A stretch of DNA of 16,234 nt from the NCBI GenBank assembly GCA_900772685.1, contig CAAGRP010000423.1:1-16234 (forward strand), written 5' to 3'. This stretch comes from Lachnospiraceae bacterium (GTDB taxonomy: Bacteria; Bacillota; Clostridia; Lachnospirales; Lachnospiraceae). The translations under genes and the position numbers were made by a program. Within the stretch, counting starts at the first letter, position 1, and every line of letters begins with the position of its first letter. Under the pieces are notes generated by a model. The model saw only the letters and a list, made by a program, of their open reading frames with translations. It did no database searches and was not told the DNA's origin. Below are positions 5,339-13,595 of the stretch, in pieces.

Positions 5339-6331
5339 TCAAACTTCTTCTTTCTTAACTCTGAGCATAAGATCCAAAACCGCGCTTGAAGCCGATTTGC
5401 CTTCAAACAGGATCTGGTTTACGGCCGATACGATCGGCATTTCCACGTTGTATTTTTCTGCAAGCTTTGCAGCTGCCTTTGCGGAATATACGCCCTCAAC
5501 GACCATATGGACCTCATCCATGGCCTCCTGCATCGAATATCCCTGTCCCATAAGGACTCCTGCTCTCCTGTTACGGCTGTGAACGCTTGCACATGTTACT
5601 ACAAGATCGCCTATTCCGGAAAGTCCGGTAAACGTAGATGCTTTTGCACCCATAGCGATACCTAATCTTGAGATCTCTGCAATACCTCTTGTAATAAGGG
5701 CTGCCTTTGTATTATCTCCGAATCCGAGTCCGTCCGCTATTCCCGCTGCAAGTGCAACAACGTTTTTAAGCGCCGCTCCGATCTCTACTCCGAGCATATC
5801 CTGTGATGTATACACTCTGAAAACAGGGCTCATGAACATGTTCTGGATATGTTCCGCCGTTTCCATATCATGTGCCGCTGCGACGATCGTGGTAGGAAGA
5901 CCCTTTCCCACCTCCTCGGCATGGCTCGGTCCGCTAAGGACGGCCACATTTGCCTGCGGTATCTCCTGTTCGATGATATCCGTCATTATCATAAGAGTCG
6001 ACTCCTCAACTCCCTTTGCAACATCGACTATGGTCTGCCCCGGCTTTACAAACTCCTTCATATTTCTTGCGGTAGATCTGACAGCCGTTGACGGCACTGC
6101 AAGGACCATGAGCTCCTTGTCCTCTATTGCCTCTTTAAGATCACTTGTAAACTGAATGGATTCCTGGAGCTTAACTCCCGGAAGCTTATCCACGTTTTCA
6201 CGATATTTGACAAACATGTCATTTTCTTTTTCAAGAAAAGACCATAAGGTTACATTGTGTCCGTTATTGCATAAAAGCCATGCAAGTGCTGTTCCCCAAC
6301 TTCCTGAACCGATAACACTGACTTTTGCCAT
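5339..6331 (-). CDS. gpsA: glycerol-3-phosphate dehydrogenase [NAD(P)+]
   Basis: 330 residues, full length. Soluble enzyme that reduces dihydroxyacetone phosphate to sn-glycerol 3-phosphate, the backbone for phospholipids. The N-terminal Rossmann motif is GSGSWG (8-13), followed by VLAVPS (76-81) and SGPSHAEEV (133-141). The catalytic lysine is K189 in GAALKNVVALAAGIADGLG, and NTKAALITRG (207-216), GLSGIGDLVVTC (236-247) and SRNRR (252-256) complete the family signature. AGGAGG precedes the ATG. It lies 18 bp downstream of plsY, the enzyme that acylates its product. Confidence 0.97.
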   Translation of the reverse strand: MAKVSVIGSGSWGTALAWLLCNNGHNVTLWSFLEKENDMFVKYRENVDKLPGVKLQESIQFTSDLKEAIEDKELMVLAVPSTAVRSTARNMKEFVKPGQTIVDVAKGVEESTLMIMTDIIEQEIPQANVAVLSGPSHAEEVGKGLPTTIVAAAHDMETAEHIQNMFMSPVFRVYTSQDMLGVEIGAALKNVVALAAGIADGLGFGDNTKAALITRGIAEISRLGIAMGAKASTFTGLSGIGDLVVTCASVHSRNRRAGVLMGQGYSMQEAMDEVHMVVEGVYSAKAAAKLAEKYNVEMPIVSAVNQILFEGKSASSAVLDLMLRVKKEEV

Positions 6332-6349
6332 TTTTTTCCTCCTGAAATC

Positions 6350-6973
6350 TTAAAACAATTTATTTTCTTTTCCTGCTGCCAGCCTTTTGATATTGCTCCT
6401 GTGAAGCCAATATGCGAGTGCTGTAAGCACGGCTGTTAAAATATACATCTCTATAAGACGATCCTGCGTCATCAGATATGAGCCCATCTGTCCTACTACG
6501 ATCATTCCGATCAAAAAGCTTGTTGAAAGGCAGAGCGATCCAAGAGATACAAAGCGGGTGATAAGCACAGGAATAAAGAAGCATAAGATACCTGCGATTA
6601 TAAGTCTGATATCTCCGAATGCGATGATCATTCCGGCAGTTGCGGCTATTCCCTTTCCTCCCTTAAATTTAAGATAGAAGGGGAAATCATGTCCGAGTAC
6701 GACTCCCGCTGCGGTATATAATCCCAGAAGCAGCCTGATGTCCGAATCCCTGAAAACATATCTCATTATCAAAACGGCAGCTATGCATTTCATCACATCT
6801 ATCGCCATAGTCAAAAGACCGTTTTTCCATCCCATGGTCCTTATAGCATTTGTAGTTCCTGCGTTTCCGCTTCCTTTTTTGCGTATATCTATACCCTTTA
6901 TCCTTCCGATAATATACGATGTCTGTATAAGCCCAAAGCAATATCCTACGGCCAAGCATATCAACCGTTCCAT
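6350..6973 (-). CDS. plsY: acyl-phosphate:glycerol-3-phosphate acyltransferase PlsY
   Basis: 207 residues, normal length. Integral membrane enzyme that transfers an acyl group from acyl phosphate to glycerol 3-phosphate, giving lysophosphatidate. Family motifs in order: GSGNAGTTN (34-42), GHDFPFYLKFKGGKG (94-108) and RFVSLGS (140-146), plus the C-terminal HRSNIKRL (191-198). Hydrophobic segments at about 1-20, 52-72, 82-96, 109-138, 147-167 and 174-190 fit a multi-pass protein. An AGGGGG Shine-Dalgarno precedes the ATG. It lies 25 bp after der and 18 bp before gpsA, which supplies its acceptor substrate. Confidence 0.96.
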   Translation of the reverse strand: MERLICLAVGYCFGLIQTSYIIGRIKGIDIRKKGSGNAGTTNAIRTMGWKNGLLTMAIDVMKCIAAVLIMRYVFRDSDIRLLLGLYTAAGVVLGHDFPFYLKFKGGKGIAATAGMIIAFGDIRLIIAGILCFFIPVLITRFVSLGSLCLSTSFLIGMIVVGQMGSYLMTQDRLIEMYILTAVLTALAYWLHRSNIKRLAAGKENKLF

Positions 6974-6998
6974 AAAATCCCCCTGTTGAACTGCATAT

Positions 6999-8321
6999 TT
7001 ATTTCTCTGTCCTCTCTCTTACAATAAATCGAAGAGAAGTACCCTTAAATCCGAATGCCTCTCTTATCCTGTTTTCAAGATATCGAAGATATGAGAAATG
7101 CATTAATTTCTTTTCATTTACGAATATTACAAATGTCGGCGGTTTGACCGATACCTGCGTTGTATAGAATATCTTAAGACGTTTTCCTTTGTCTGCCGGA
7201 GGCTGCTGCATTGCCGTAGCCTCTGTTATAATCTCATTGAGCACACCGGTTGCCACTCTGAGCGTCTGGTTTTCAAGGACAACATCTATCATCTCGAAAA
7301 GCCTTGGCATCCTCTGTCCTGTAAGCGCCGAGATATAAGTGATCTCAGCATATGGTGCAAACGATAAGATATTTCTGATATTATCGGCATACTTGTTTAC
7401 GGTCTTGTCATTTTTTTCGATGGCATCCCATTTGTTTACAGCAATGATAATGCCCTTTCCCTGGTCATGGGCAATACCGCAGATCTTTGCATCCTGCTCT
7501 GTTATTCCCTCGACGGCATCAATGACAACAATGACGATATCCGACCTGTCTACCGCAGATACCGTTCTTATTATACTGTATCTTTCAAGCTCTTCTTTTA
7601 TCTTGCTTTTTTTTCTTAAGCCTGCCGTATCGATAAAGATATATTCTCTGTCATTGTGTACGATCTTCGTGTCGATAGCATCCCTTGTGGTTCCAGCTAT
7701 ATCGGATACGATAACCCTGTTCTCTCCTAAGAGTCTGTTTATAATAGAGGATTTTCCGACGTTCGGCTTTCCTACTATGGCGATCTTCGGGATTTCCTCT
7801 TCCTCGCCATAGCCTTCATCGTCAGGGAAATATTTCATTATCTCATCGAGAAGCTCTCCGAGCCCCTGCTTTCCTTCTGCAGATATTGCAACAGGCTCTC
7901 CTATACCGAGATTGTAAAACTCATATACATCCAGTATCTGTGTCTTGTAATTGTCTACTTTGTTTACCGCAAGGATGACCGGCTTTGAACTTCTTCTTAG
8001 CATATCCGCCACCTTTGAGTCCGAATCAACGAGTCCCTGTCTTACGTCTGTCATAAATACGATAACATCCGCTGTATCTATCGCTATCTGTGCCTGATCA
8101 CGCATCCTTGAAAGTATTATATCTGTGCTTTCCGGCTCTATTCCTCCGGTGTCGATAAGAGTAAAGTTCCTGTCAAGCCATGACACATCCGCATATATAC
8201 GGTCTCTTGTAACACCCGGCGTATCTTTAACGATCGATATACGCTCTCCTGCGAGCGCATTGAACAATGTGGATTTTCCTACGTTAGGCCTGCCCACAAT
8301 TGCTACTATCGGTTTGCTCAT
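6999..8321 (-). CDS. der: ribosome biogenesis GTPase Der (EngA)
   Basis: 440 residues, full length. Essential double-GTPase for 50S subunit maturation. Domain 1: GRPNVGKS (10-17), DTGG (57-60), NKVD (120-123). Domain 2: GKPNVGKS (184-191), DTAG (231-234), NKWD (296-299). An acidic linker (DDEGYGEEEEIP, about 167-178) joins them, and a KH-like C-terminal domain spans about 352-436. AAGGAGAC lies upstream of the ATG at 8321. The start lies inside the end of the DUF512 gene (38-bp overlap), which suggests coupled translation. Confidence 0.98.
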   Translation of the reverse strand: MSKPIVAIVGRPNVGKSTLFNALAGERISIVKDTPGVTRDRIYADVSWLDRNFTLIDTGGIEPESTDIILSRMRDQAQIAIDTADVIVFMTDVRQGLVDSDSKVADMLRRSSKPVILAVNKVDNYKTQILDVYEFYNLGIGEPVAISAEGKQGLGELLDEIMKYFPDDEGYGEEEEIPKIAIVGKPNVGKSSIINRLLGENRVIVSDIAGTTRDAIDTKIVHNDREYIFIDTAGLRKKSKIKEELERYSIIRTVSAVDRSDIVIVVIDAVEGITEQDAKICGIAHDQGKGIIIAVNKWDAIEKNDKTVNKYADNIRNILSFAPYAEITYISALTGQRMPRLFEMIDVVLENQTLRVATGVLNEIITEATAMQQPPADKGKRLKIFYTTQVSVKPPTFVIFVNEKKLMHFSYLRYLENRIREAFGFKGTSLRFIVRERTEK

Positions 8322-9663
8322 AAATCTGTCTCCTTTTTATAGGAATAGCATCATCACCCGTAACGGCTCTGCAGAATGCTTCACCTGATGAATCAACTAT
8401 CTCAATCTTAGTATCAAGATGCTTCTCCACATCTTCTATTGTATAGTCATCGAGAAAAACCTTTTCGCCTGCTCTCATCATATTTACGGGAAGCAGCAGT
8501 CTTTCTCCCAATTCCTTGCCCTCAAGCTGTTTCATAAGATCCGTACCGGTTATAAGCCCCGATACGGTAATGTGTTCTCCGAAAAATTCATTTATAATGG
8601 GATAAACGTTTATATTTATATTCGGAAATTTGTCCATAACACATCCCGCAAGATCCTTTATAAAGCTTCCCGGCAACACTCCCGTTGCAATAGAAACAGT
8701 ACGCTCTCTGTCGTCTCCCGATATTCCCGAAAGATATTCATTCACCTCTGTATCCAACAGCCGCATCATTCCGACACCGTTTTCAAGCTGCGGATATCCG
8801 TCGTAATATTCCTCTAAAGGAAGCTCATATCCGGCCTGCATATACCACTCGTCGGAAGCATATACAAAGTTTACTCCGTATTTTTCCCGCATACTTTTCT
8901 GATGCTTTCCGATAAGGTCAAGCACCTCTCGTGACTCCTTTGTCTCAAACGGCTCCAGCGGAAAAAGTCCGTCACGGAACTTTGTAAGACCGACAGGTAC
9001 GACCGATACGCTTTTAAGCGCCGGATAGAGTGTTTCGAGTACATTTAATGAATACTCAAGCTCATTGCCATCATTTACGCCCTTGCACAGTACGATCTGA
9101 CCGTTCATCTCTATGCCGCCGTCCGCAAGCATCCTTGCCTTTTCAAGTATGTCGCCGGCAAAACGGTTGTGGAGCATTTTACATCGCACTTCGGGATTCA
9201 TAGCCTGAAATGAAACATTCAAAGGCGACATGTGGTACTTTATTATACGTCCGATGTCCTTTTCGGACATGTTTGTGAGCGTAACATAGTTTCCCTGCAG
9301 GAAGGACAGTCTGGAATCATCATCCTTGAAATAAAGCGTGTCACGCATCCCCGGCGGCATCTGATCTATGAAGCAGAAAATGCATTTGTTGTGACAGCTT
9401 TTATAATCGTCCATTATGCCGGTATCGAAATCGAGCCCGAGCTCCTCATCCTCGTCTTTTTCAATTTCGAGAAGCCACTCCTCTTTATCCGGTTTTCTTA
9501 TTACAACCTCAAGATATGTATTTTCGGTAAGAAACATATAATCAAAGATATCATTTATTTCTTCGCCGTTAATAGAAACCAGCTCGTCACCCGGTTCTAT
9601 CTCCATTTCTTCGGCTATGCTGTTTGGTTCGACCGAAATGATCTTTTTTGCGGTATCTTTCAT
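8284..9663 (-). CDS. DUF512 protein: PDZ-like + radical-SAM-like Fe-S + DUF512 domains
   Basis: 459 residues, normal for the family. The N-terminal ~60 residues look PDZ-like (NSIAEEMEIEPGDELVSING). CHNKCIFC (C90, C94, C97; CX3CX2C) is the usual ligand set for a 4Fe-4S cluster binding S-adenosylmethionine, followed by FIDQMPPGMR, a family hallmark. The C-terminal part (about 280-430) is the DUF512 region. The reaction is not established. Neighbourhood next to der is common in Clostridia as far as I recall. GGAGG precedes the ATG at 9663. First gene of the operon, with a promoter just upstream. Its last ~12 residues run into der; the family core ends earlier, so the tail (about 440-459) is probably variable. 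Confidence 0.9.
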   Translation of the reverse strand: MKDTAKKIISVEPNSIAEEMEIEPGDELVSINGEEINDIFDYMFLTENTYLEVVIRKPDKEEWLLEIEKDEDEELGLDFDTGIMDDYKSCHNKCIFCFIDQMPPGMRDTLYFKDDDSRLSFLQGNYVTLTNMSEKDIGRIIKYHMSPLNVSFQAMNPEVRCKMLHNRFAGDILEKARMLADGGIEMNGQIVLCKGVNDGNELEYSLNVLETLYPALKSVSVVPVGLTKFRDGLFPLEPFETKESREVLDLIGKHQKSMREKYGVNFVYASDEWYMQAGYELPLEEYYDGYPQLENGVGMMRLLDTEVNEYLSGISGDDRERTVSIATGVLPGSFIKDLAGCVMDKFPNININVYPIINEFFGEHITVSGLITGTDLMKQLEGKELGERLLLPVNMMRAGEKVFLDDYTIEDVEKHLDTKIEIVDSSGEAFCRAVTGDDAIPIKRRQIYEQTDSSNCGQA

Positions 9664-9689
9664 ATGTTCCTCCGTCTGTCTGATATTAA

Positions 9690-9718
9690 ATCATATCAAT
9701 TTAATCCAAAAAAAGCAA
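9690..9718 (-). promoter_or_regulatory. promoter of the DUF512-der-plsY-gpsA operon
   Basis: On the - strand TTGCTT (9713-9718), a 17-bp spacer and TATGAT (9690-9695), with a TG one base before the -10 box (extended -10). The predicted transcript starts about 20 nt before the DUF512 start codon. Confidence 0.75.
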
Positions 9719-9761
9719 GTAACTGATATACCCGGTGCCAAAATGTTCTCTCACCGATTTG

Positions 9762-9791
9762 TTGACATTGCTCTGTTTTACATGATATAAA
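9762..9791 (+). promoter_or_regulatory. promoter of the PRPP-synthetase-like gene
   Basis: TTGACA (9762-9767), an 18-bp spacer and TATAAA (9786-9791). Divergent from the promoter at 9690-9718; the two -35 boxes are 43 bp apart, so a single regulator could affect both. Confidence 0.8.
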
Positions 9792-9795
9792 TATT

Positions 9796-9816
9796 ATGTA
9801 TGCATTTCTCATACAT
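9796..9816 (+). promoter_or_regulatory. perfect inverted repeat at the transcript start, candidate operator
   Basis: ATGTATG (9796-9802) and CATACAT (9810-9816) are exact reverse complements with a 7-bp spacer, centred about 15 bp after the -10 box. The position over the transcription start suits a repressor site; a hairpin at the RNA 5' end is the alternative. Confidence 0.5.
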
Positions 9817-9863
9817 TTATAATCAAAAATTAATTATCGGTTATATAACTGATGGAGGATCTC

Positions 9864-11030
9864 ATGTCTATTCTTGATACAATGGTTAATGCCATTCCAG
9901 TTGCCCCATTGAAGATATGTGCTCTTCCCGGCTGCGAAGAAAAAGCAGTCAGGGTCGAGGAATATATCAAAAATCTTCAGTCAAAGCTTTTAAGTATGAA
10001 AAAAGGTTCGGGAACAGCTTATCATTACAACAACGGTTCTTTTCTCATAGACTGTGAATGTCCGCGTTTCGGAAGCGGCGAAGCAAAAGGCGAGCTGAAG
10101 CAATCGGTTCGAGGTGTCGATCTCTTTATTCTTGCGGATGTCTGCAATCACAGCGTGACATACAAGATGCACGATTTTGAAAACAGATTGTCACCTGATG
10201 ATCATTTCCAGAATCTGAAAAGAGTCATTGCAGCCAGCAACGGAAGGGCCCATCGAATAAATGTCATCATGCCTTTCTTATATGAAGGCCGCCAGCACAA
10301 GCGTTCCGGCCGTGAATCTCTTGACAGTGCTCTTGCACTCAAGGAACTTGCTGATATGGGAGTTTCAAACATCATCACCTTTGATGCCCATGATCCCAAG
10401 ATAGTAAATGCCGTTCCGCTCTGCGGTTTTGACAATTTCTATCCGACATACCAGTTCCTTCAGGCATTATTTTCAAATGTGCCTAACATCAAGGTGGATT
10501 CCGAACATCTTATGACGATAAGTCCTGATGAGGGTGCGATGTCGAGAGCCAAATATTTTGCCAATGTCCTTGGCATTGACATGGGTATGTTTTATAAGAG
10601 ACGTGATTATTCGGTTATCGTTAACGGCAAAAACCCTATAGTCGCTCACGAATTTCTCGGAACCTCTCTTGAAGGAAAAGACACTATCATAGTCGATGAC
10701 ATGATCGCAAGCGGCGAGAGCATGCTCCATGTATGCAAACAGGTCAAAGAGCGCGGAGCCAACAGAGTATTCATCTGTACTACATTCGGTCTGTTCACCG
10801 AAGGACTTGATCTTTTTGATAAGGCATACAGCGAAGGAATGTTCGATCTCATCATCACGACAGACCTTACATACCAGACACCGGCACTGCTCGAAAGAAA
10901 ATGGTACGCTTCGGCAAACCTCAACAAATACATAGCAAATATAATCTATGCTATCAATCATGATGTTTCGCTTGATCCTATAATCGATAACACGAACAAG
11001 ATCAACAAGCTCATGAAGAAGCTGCATTGA
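9864..11030 (+). CDS. prs: ribose-phosphate pyrophosphokinase (PRPP synthetase), divergent clostridial form
   Basis: 388 residues from the ATG at 9864, placed by GGAGG at 9854-9858; an in-frame ATG at 9852 overlaps that site. The enzyme makes 5-phosphoribosyl-1-diphosphate from ribose 5-phosphate and ATP for nucleotide, His and Trp synthesis. The PRPP loop is VDDMIASGES (277-286), the metal/ribose region is FDAHDP (173-178), and FLYEGRQHKR (138-147) stands where typical enzymes have the RQD-containing loop. It is about 70 residues longer than the usual ~315-residue Prs, and FDAHDP differs from the common FDLHA. Proteins of this shape are annotated as Prs in Lachnospiraceae; activity is inferred. 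Single-gene transcription unit between a divergent and a convergent operon. Confidence 0.85.
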   Translation: MSILDTMVNAIPVAPLKICALPGCEEKAVRVEEYIKNLQSKLLSMKKGSGTAYHYNNGSFLIDCECPRFGSGEAKGELKQSVRGVDLFILADVCNHSVTYKMHDFENRLSPDDHFQNLKRVIAASNGRAHRINVIMPFLYEGRQHKRSGRESLDSALALKELADMGVSNIITFDAHDPKIVNAVPLCGFDNFYPTYQFLQALFSNVPNIKVDSEHLMTISPDEGAMSRAKYFANVLGIDMGMFYKRRDYSVIVNGKNPIVAHEFLGTSLEGKDTIIVDDMIASGESMLHVCKQVKERGANRVFICTTFGLFTEGLDLFDKAYSEGMFDLIITTDLTYQTPALLERKWYASANLNKYIANIIYAINHDVSLDPIIDNTNKINKLMKKLH

Positions 11031-11085
11031 TACAGTTATTTGCAAAACGCTGTACTATGATCCAATCATAAATAAGATTTTAAAC

Positions 11086-11138
11086 AAAAAGCATATCTCC
11101 TGTCGGAACTAAAGAGTTCCTTCAAGGATATGCTTTTT
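11086..11138. terminator. bidirectional terminator between convergent units
   Basis: AAAAAGCATATC (11086-11097) pairs perfectly with GATATGCTTTTT (11127-11138), enclosing a second hairpin GGAACT-AAAG-AGTTCC (11105-11120). T tracts on both strands allow it to end the prs transcript (+) and the lepB-to-permease transcript (-). Confidence 0.92.
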
Positions 11139-11143
11139 TATCA

Positions 11144-12073
11144 TCATATCATTCCCGCCACCAGTGTAACCGTGATAAGCGACAGCATGGTCGAGATAAA
11201 CATCTCAGGCGAAAGCGTCGATGTATCGATATCATACTGCTGCGCAAGGATGACCGGTATATTTCCGGCAGGCATCGCCAAAAGGAGCATAAAGCTTCCC
11301 GACATAAGGCTTGTGCCCATCAGCGACTTTATTATAAAGGCTGCAGCGATCGGAAACGCAAAATATCTTACCGCCCACAGTACCCAGAGCCTTACATCAT
11401 TGAACATACTCTTCAAAGGTATCTTTGCAAGGGCCACTCCGAGTATTATCATTGCAAGAAATGTCGTTGATCTTCCGCAATACGAAAGGGTATCCTCTAT
11501 AACAGGCGGGAATCTGAGTCTGAACCAGAAAACCAGTATCGCGGCAATTCCGGAGAGCGTTCCTACATTTATAAAGGTCTTTGGACTTATCTTAAATTCC
11601 ACACCCTCTTCATCAGAAAGCATGACGATATAGCCGTGTGTGTAAAAGATCAGATTGAAGATTATTATAAAAATCGTTACATAGATCAAAGCCTGGTTTC
11701 CGAGAACGGCAGACACTACCGGGATCCCCATAAATCCGATATTGGAATAAACACAGAGCATGGTATAGAATTTTCTTTTTGACCTGTCCTTGCATATAAA
11801 AACCGGAAGCAAATGTCCGAGTGCCAGTATGATCACATATATGAATGCACACAATGCAATGGCAATAAGGATATCCGAATGCGAGATCTCTATGTCATCC
11901 GAAAACGCACTGCTTATGGCTACAGCGGGGTTAGTTACATTTACAACAAGAAAAGATATAGTCTTCGCGCCCTTATCGGTTATAAAACCTTTCTTATACG
12001 AAAAATATCCTATTGTGATAAGAAAGATAATTACCCACATCTGCTCGAATACTAACATAGACGTTGAGTTCAT
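11144..12073 (-). CDS. AEC (auxin efflux carrier) family permease
   Basis: 309 residues, usual family length, hydrophobic throughout with about 10 predicted membrane segments in two halves. Family-like wording: FLVVNVTNPAVAISSAF near the first helices, YSNIGFMGIPVV in the middle and MPAGNIPVILAQQYDID near the end, matching the conserved N/P/G-containing broken helices of the AEC/bile-acid-transporter fold. Bacterial members export or take up carboxylates such as malate; the substrate here is unknown. The weak Shine-Dalgarno (AAGAAGG) overlaps the stop of the HAD gene 12 bp away, so translation may be coupled. Last gene of its operon. Confidence 0.88.
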   Translation of the reverse strand: MNSTSMLVFEQMWVIIFLITIGYFSYKKGFITDKGAKTISFLVVNVTNPAVAISSAFSDDIEISHSDILIAIALCAFIYVIILALGHLLPVFICKDRSKRKFYTMLCVYSNIGFMGIPVVSAVLGNQALIYVTIFIIIFNLIFYTHGYIVMLSDEEGVEFKISPKTFINVGTLSGIAAILVFWFRLRFPPVIEDTLSYCGRSTTFLAMIILGVALAKIPLKSMFNDVRLWVLWAVRYFAFPIAAAFIIKSLMGTSLMSGSFMLLLAMPAGNIPVILAQQYDIDTSTLSPEMFISTMLSLITVTLVAGMI

Positions 12074-12085
12074 ATTTATACCTTC

Positions 12086-12766
12086 TTACGCTCCATATCT
12101 TTCCTTTGAGATTTTTTCGGCAAGCCTTGCTATATCATACGGAGAATCTGCGATCTCATCCGCATCGTCAAGCTCTCCTTCTTCCGCAAATCCATAGCCG
12201 CATCCTATAAAAGGAATAGCTACCGCCTTTGCACATTCAAGGTCCTTATCCCTGTCTCCTATCATAATGGCCTCGTTTCCGCGTTCCTCTATGATATATT
12301 TTATCACTTCGGTCTTAGGCTTATAGCCATAGCTCTCGCTGTCATAAAACTTATCGAACCAGTTTTCCATCTTAAAATAATCCCAATAGAATCCTGCAAG
12401 TCTTATGTCACAGTTACTTAAGATCACCATGTGATAACCGTCAGCCTTAAGCTTATCCAAAGCTTCCTTTGCTCCGTCATACCATCTGGCTTTTCCCTCA
12501 TCAAGTAGCTTTCTCATTTCGGTATTAACATAATAAGAAACCTTTTCTATTGCCTCGTCGGAAAGGTCGCTCTTGAGCTTTTTCCATATATCATAGCTTG
12601 TAAGCCCTAAAAGTGATGATATTTTTTCGTCTGTCAGATCCGGGATCCTTCCGTATCCCTTCTCCTCTATCATTTCCGCACCTTTTTTCATTGCCGGTCC
12701 GAATATATACATTGATGCATGAAGTGTTCCGTCATGATCAAATATCAGTAATGGCTTTTTGCTCAT
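12086..12766 (-). CDS. HAD-superfamily hydrolase (phosphoglycolate-phosphatase-like)
   Basis: 226 residues from the ATG at 12766, 9 nt after GGGGA. An ATG three codons upstream (12775) overlaps the previous stop as ATGA but sits against that site; both remain possible. HAD motifs: I, FDHDGTL (D10, D12); II, VILSNCD (S117); III, K149 in YKPKTE; IV, IGDRDKDLE (D171, D175). A helical cap lies between motifs I and II, as in phosphoglycolate-phosphatase-like members. Likely a cytoplasmic phosphatase of small phosphoesters; the substrate cannot be told. Confidence 0.9.
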   Translation of the reverse strand: MSKKPLLIFDHDGTLHASMYIFGPAMKKGAEMIEEKGYGRIPDLTDEKISSLLGLTSYDIWKKLKSDLSDEAIEKVSYYVNTEMRKLLDEGKARWYDGAKEALDKLKADGYHMVILSNCDIRLAGFYWDYFKMENWFDKFYDSESYGYKPKTEVIKYIIEERGNEAIMIGDRDKDLECAKAVAIPFIGCGYGFAEEGELDDADEIADSPYDIARLAEKISKERYGA

Positions 12767-12771
12767 TTTGA

Positions 12772-13578
12772 TCATTCCCCGTAATTCTTCTTAAGATTAG
12801 CCAGAAGCTGAGAGGATAATACAAGATTAAAGCCTGCAGGGTTAACCACTATTCCCTCTGTCTGTTTTGTAAATTTCTCAAGGTCATCATATTTGACCGT
12901 TATAAGGCTCAGCTTGAGCGTTTTATTTCTGCCTGCAAACTTCTGATATTCGGTAAAATCGGTAAAGCACGGTGTATATGTCTTTCCGTTAGGAAGCTTT
13001 GCAAACGGAAGTTTAAAATTCGGATGATCCTTATCCAGCTTTCCGCCGTTTGCAGAAATATCTATCCCGATGATAAACCTTGTCCTGAAGAGATTGACTG
13101 CCATCTCCTCTTCCTGGTTATGAAGCTCCATCTGCTGCACTTTGCTTCTTTCGACATCTTTTCTTCTTATATTCTGAAGGAAATACATGCATGACAGCTG
13201 TACCTCCGGATTGATCATCGGTATCTTGTCATTACGCATTTTTTCGATGTCAGGCTTCTTGGCAAGCTGCTCGACCTCTATCTTTATGCTGTCTTCTTCG
13301 CACAGCACTACCGTATTTACGCCAAAGCCGTAAAGGCTTCCGATAAAAGGCATTATCTGAGCCTTTGAAAGATTTGCATAGCCAAGCGATAATTTCTTTT
13401 CGGCAAGATACTCTGTCATCATTGCCTTTGCTTTTTCCTCTGAAGTAAAAGCAAATATCTGATCGTCATATGTTTCCTCGTCACACTCAACATACGGAAG
13501 GTGTGTTGTATGACAAAAGATCACATATAAGTTATTCATTTTCTGGAATTTTTTTAATAAAAAGTTATTGATAGCCAT
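12772..13578 (-). CDS. SseB-family domain protein, possibly two tandem SseB-like domains
   Basis: 268 residues from the ATG at 13578, which has GAGGAAC upstream; the longer reading from 13614 overlaps yraN and lacks a site. The C-terminal part (about 165-260) fits the SseB N-terminal domain: LPFAKLPNG, then TPCFTDFTEYQKF (202-214), and VVNPAGFNLVLS (244-255). The N-terminal half has a weaker version of the same plan (IFAFTSEEKAKAMMTEYL, about 41-58), suggesting an internal duplication. No signal peptide or membrane segment. In clostridia this domain is widespread and its role unknown; despite the name there is no sign of type III secretion here. Its stop nearly abuts the HAD gene start. Confidence 0.75.
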   Translation of the reverse strand: MAINNFLLKKFQKMNNLYVIFCHTTHLPYVECDEETYDDQIFAFTSEEKAKAMMTEYLAEKKLSLGYANLSKAQIMPFIGSLYGFGVNTVVLCEEDSIKIEVEQLAKKPDIEKMRNDKIPMINPEVQLSCMYFLQNIRRKDVERSKVQQMELHNQEEEMAVNLFRTRFIIGIDISANGGKLDKDHPNFKLPFAKLPNGKTYTPCFTDFTEYQKFAGRNKTLKLSLITVKYDDLEKFTKQTEGIVVNPAGFNLVLSSQLLANLKKNYGE

Positions 13579-13595
13579 ATGTTCCTCACTGATGA

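Noticed and set aside
7339..7812. 157-residue plus-strand frame inside der
   Set aside because: A shadow of the der reading frame, with no start signal; der motifs on the other strand are complete.
9232..9726. 164-residue plus-strand frame opposite the DUF512 gene
   Set aside because: Antisense to conserved Fe-S and PDZ-like coding sequence, with no ribosome-binding site or family features.
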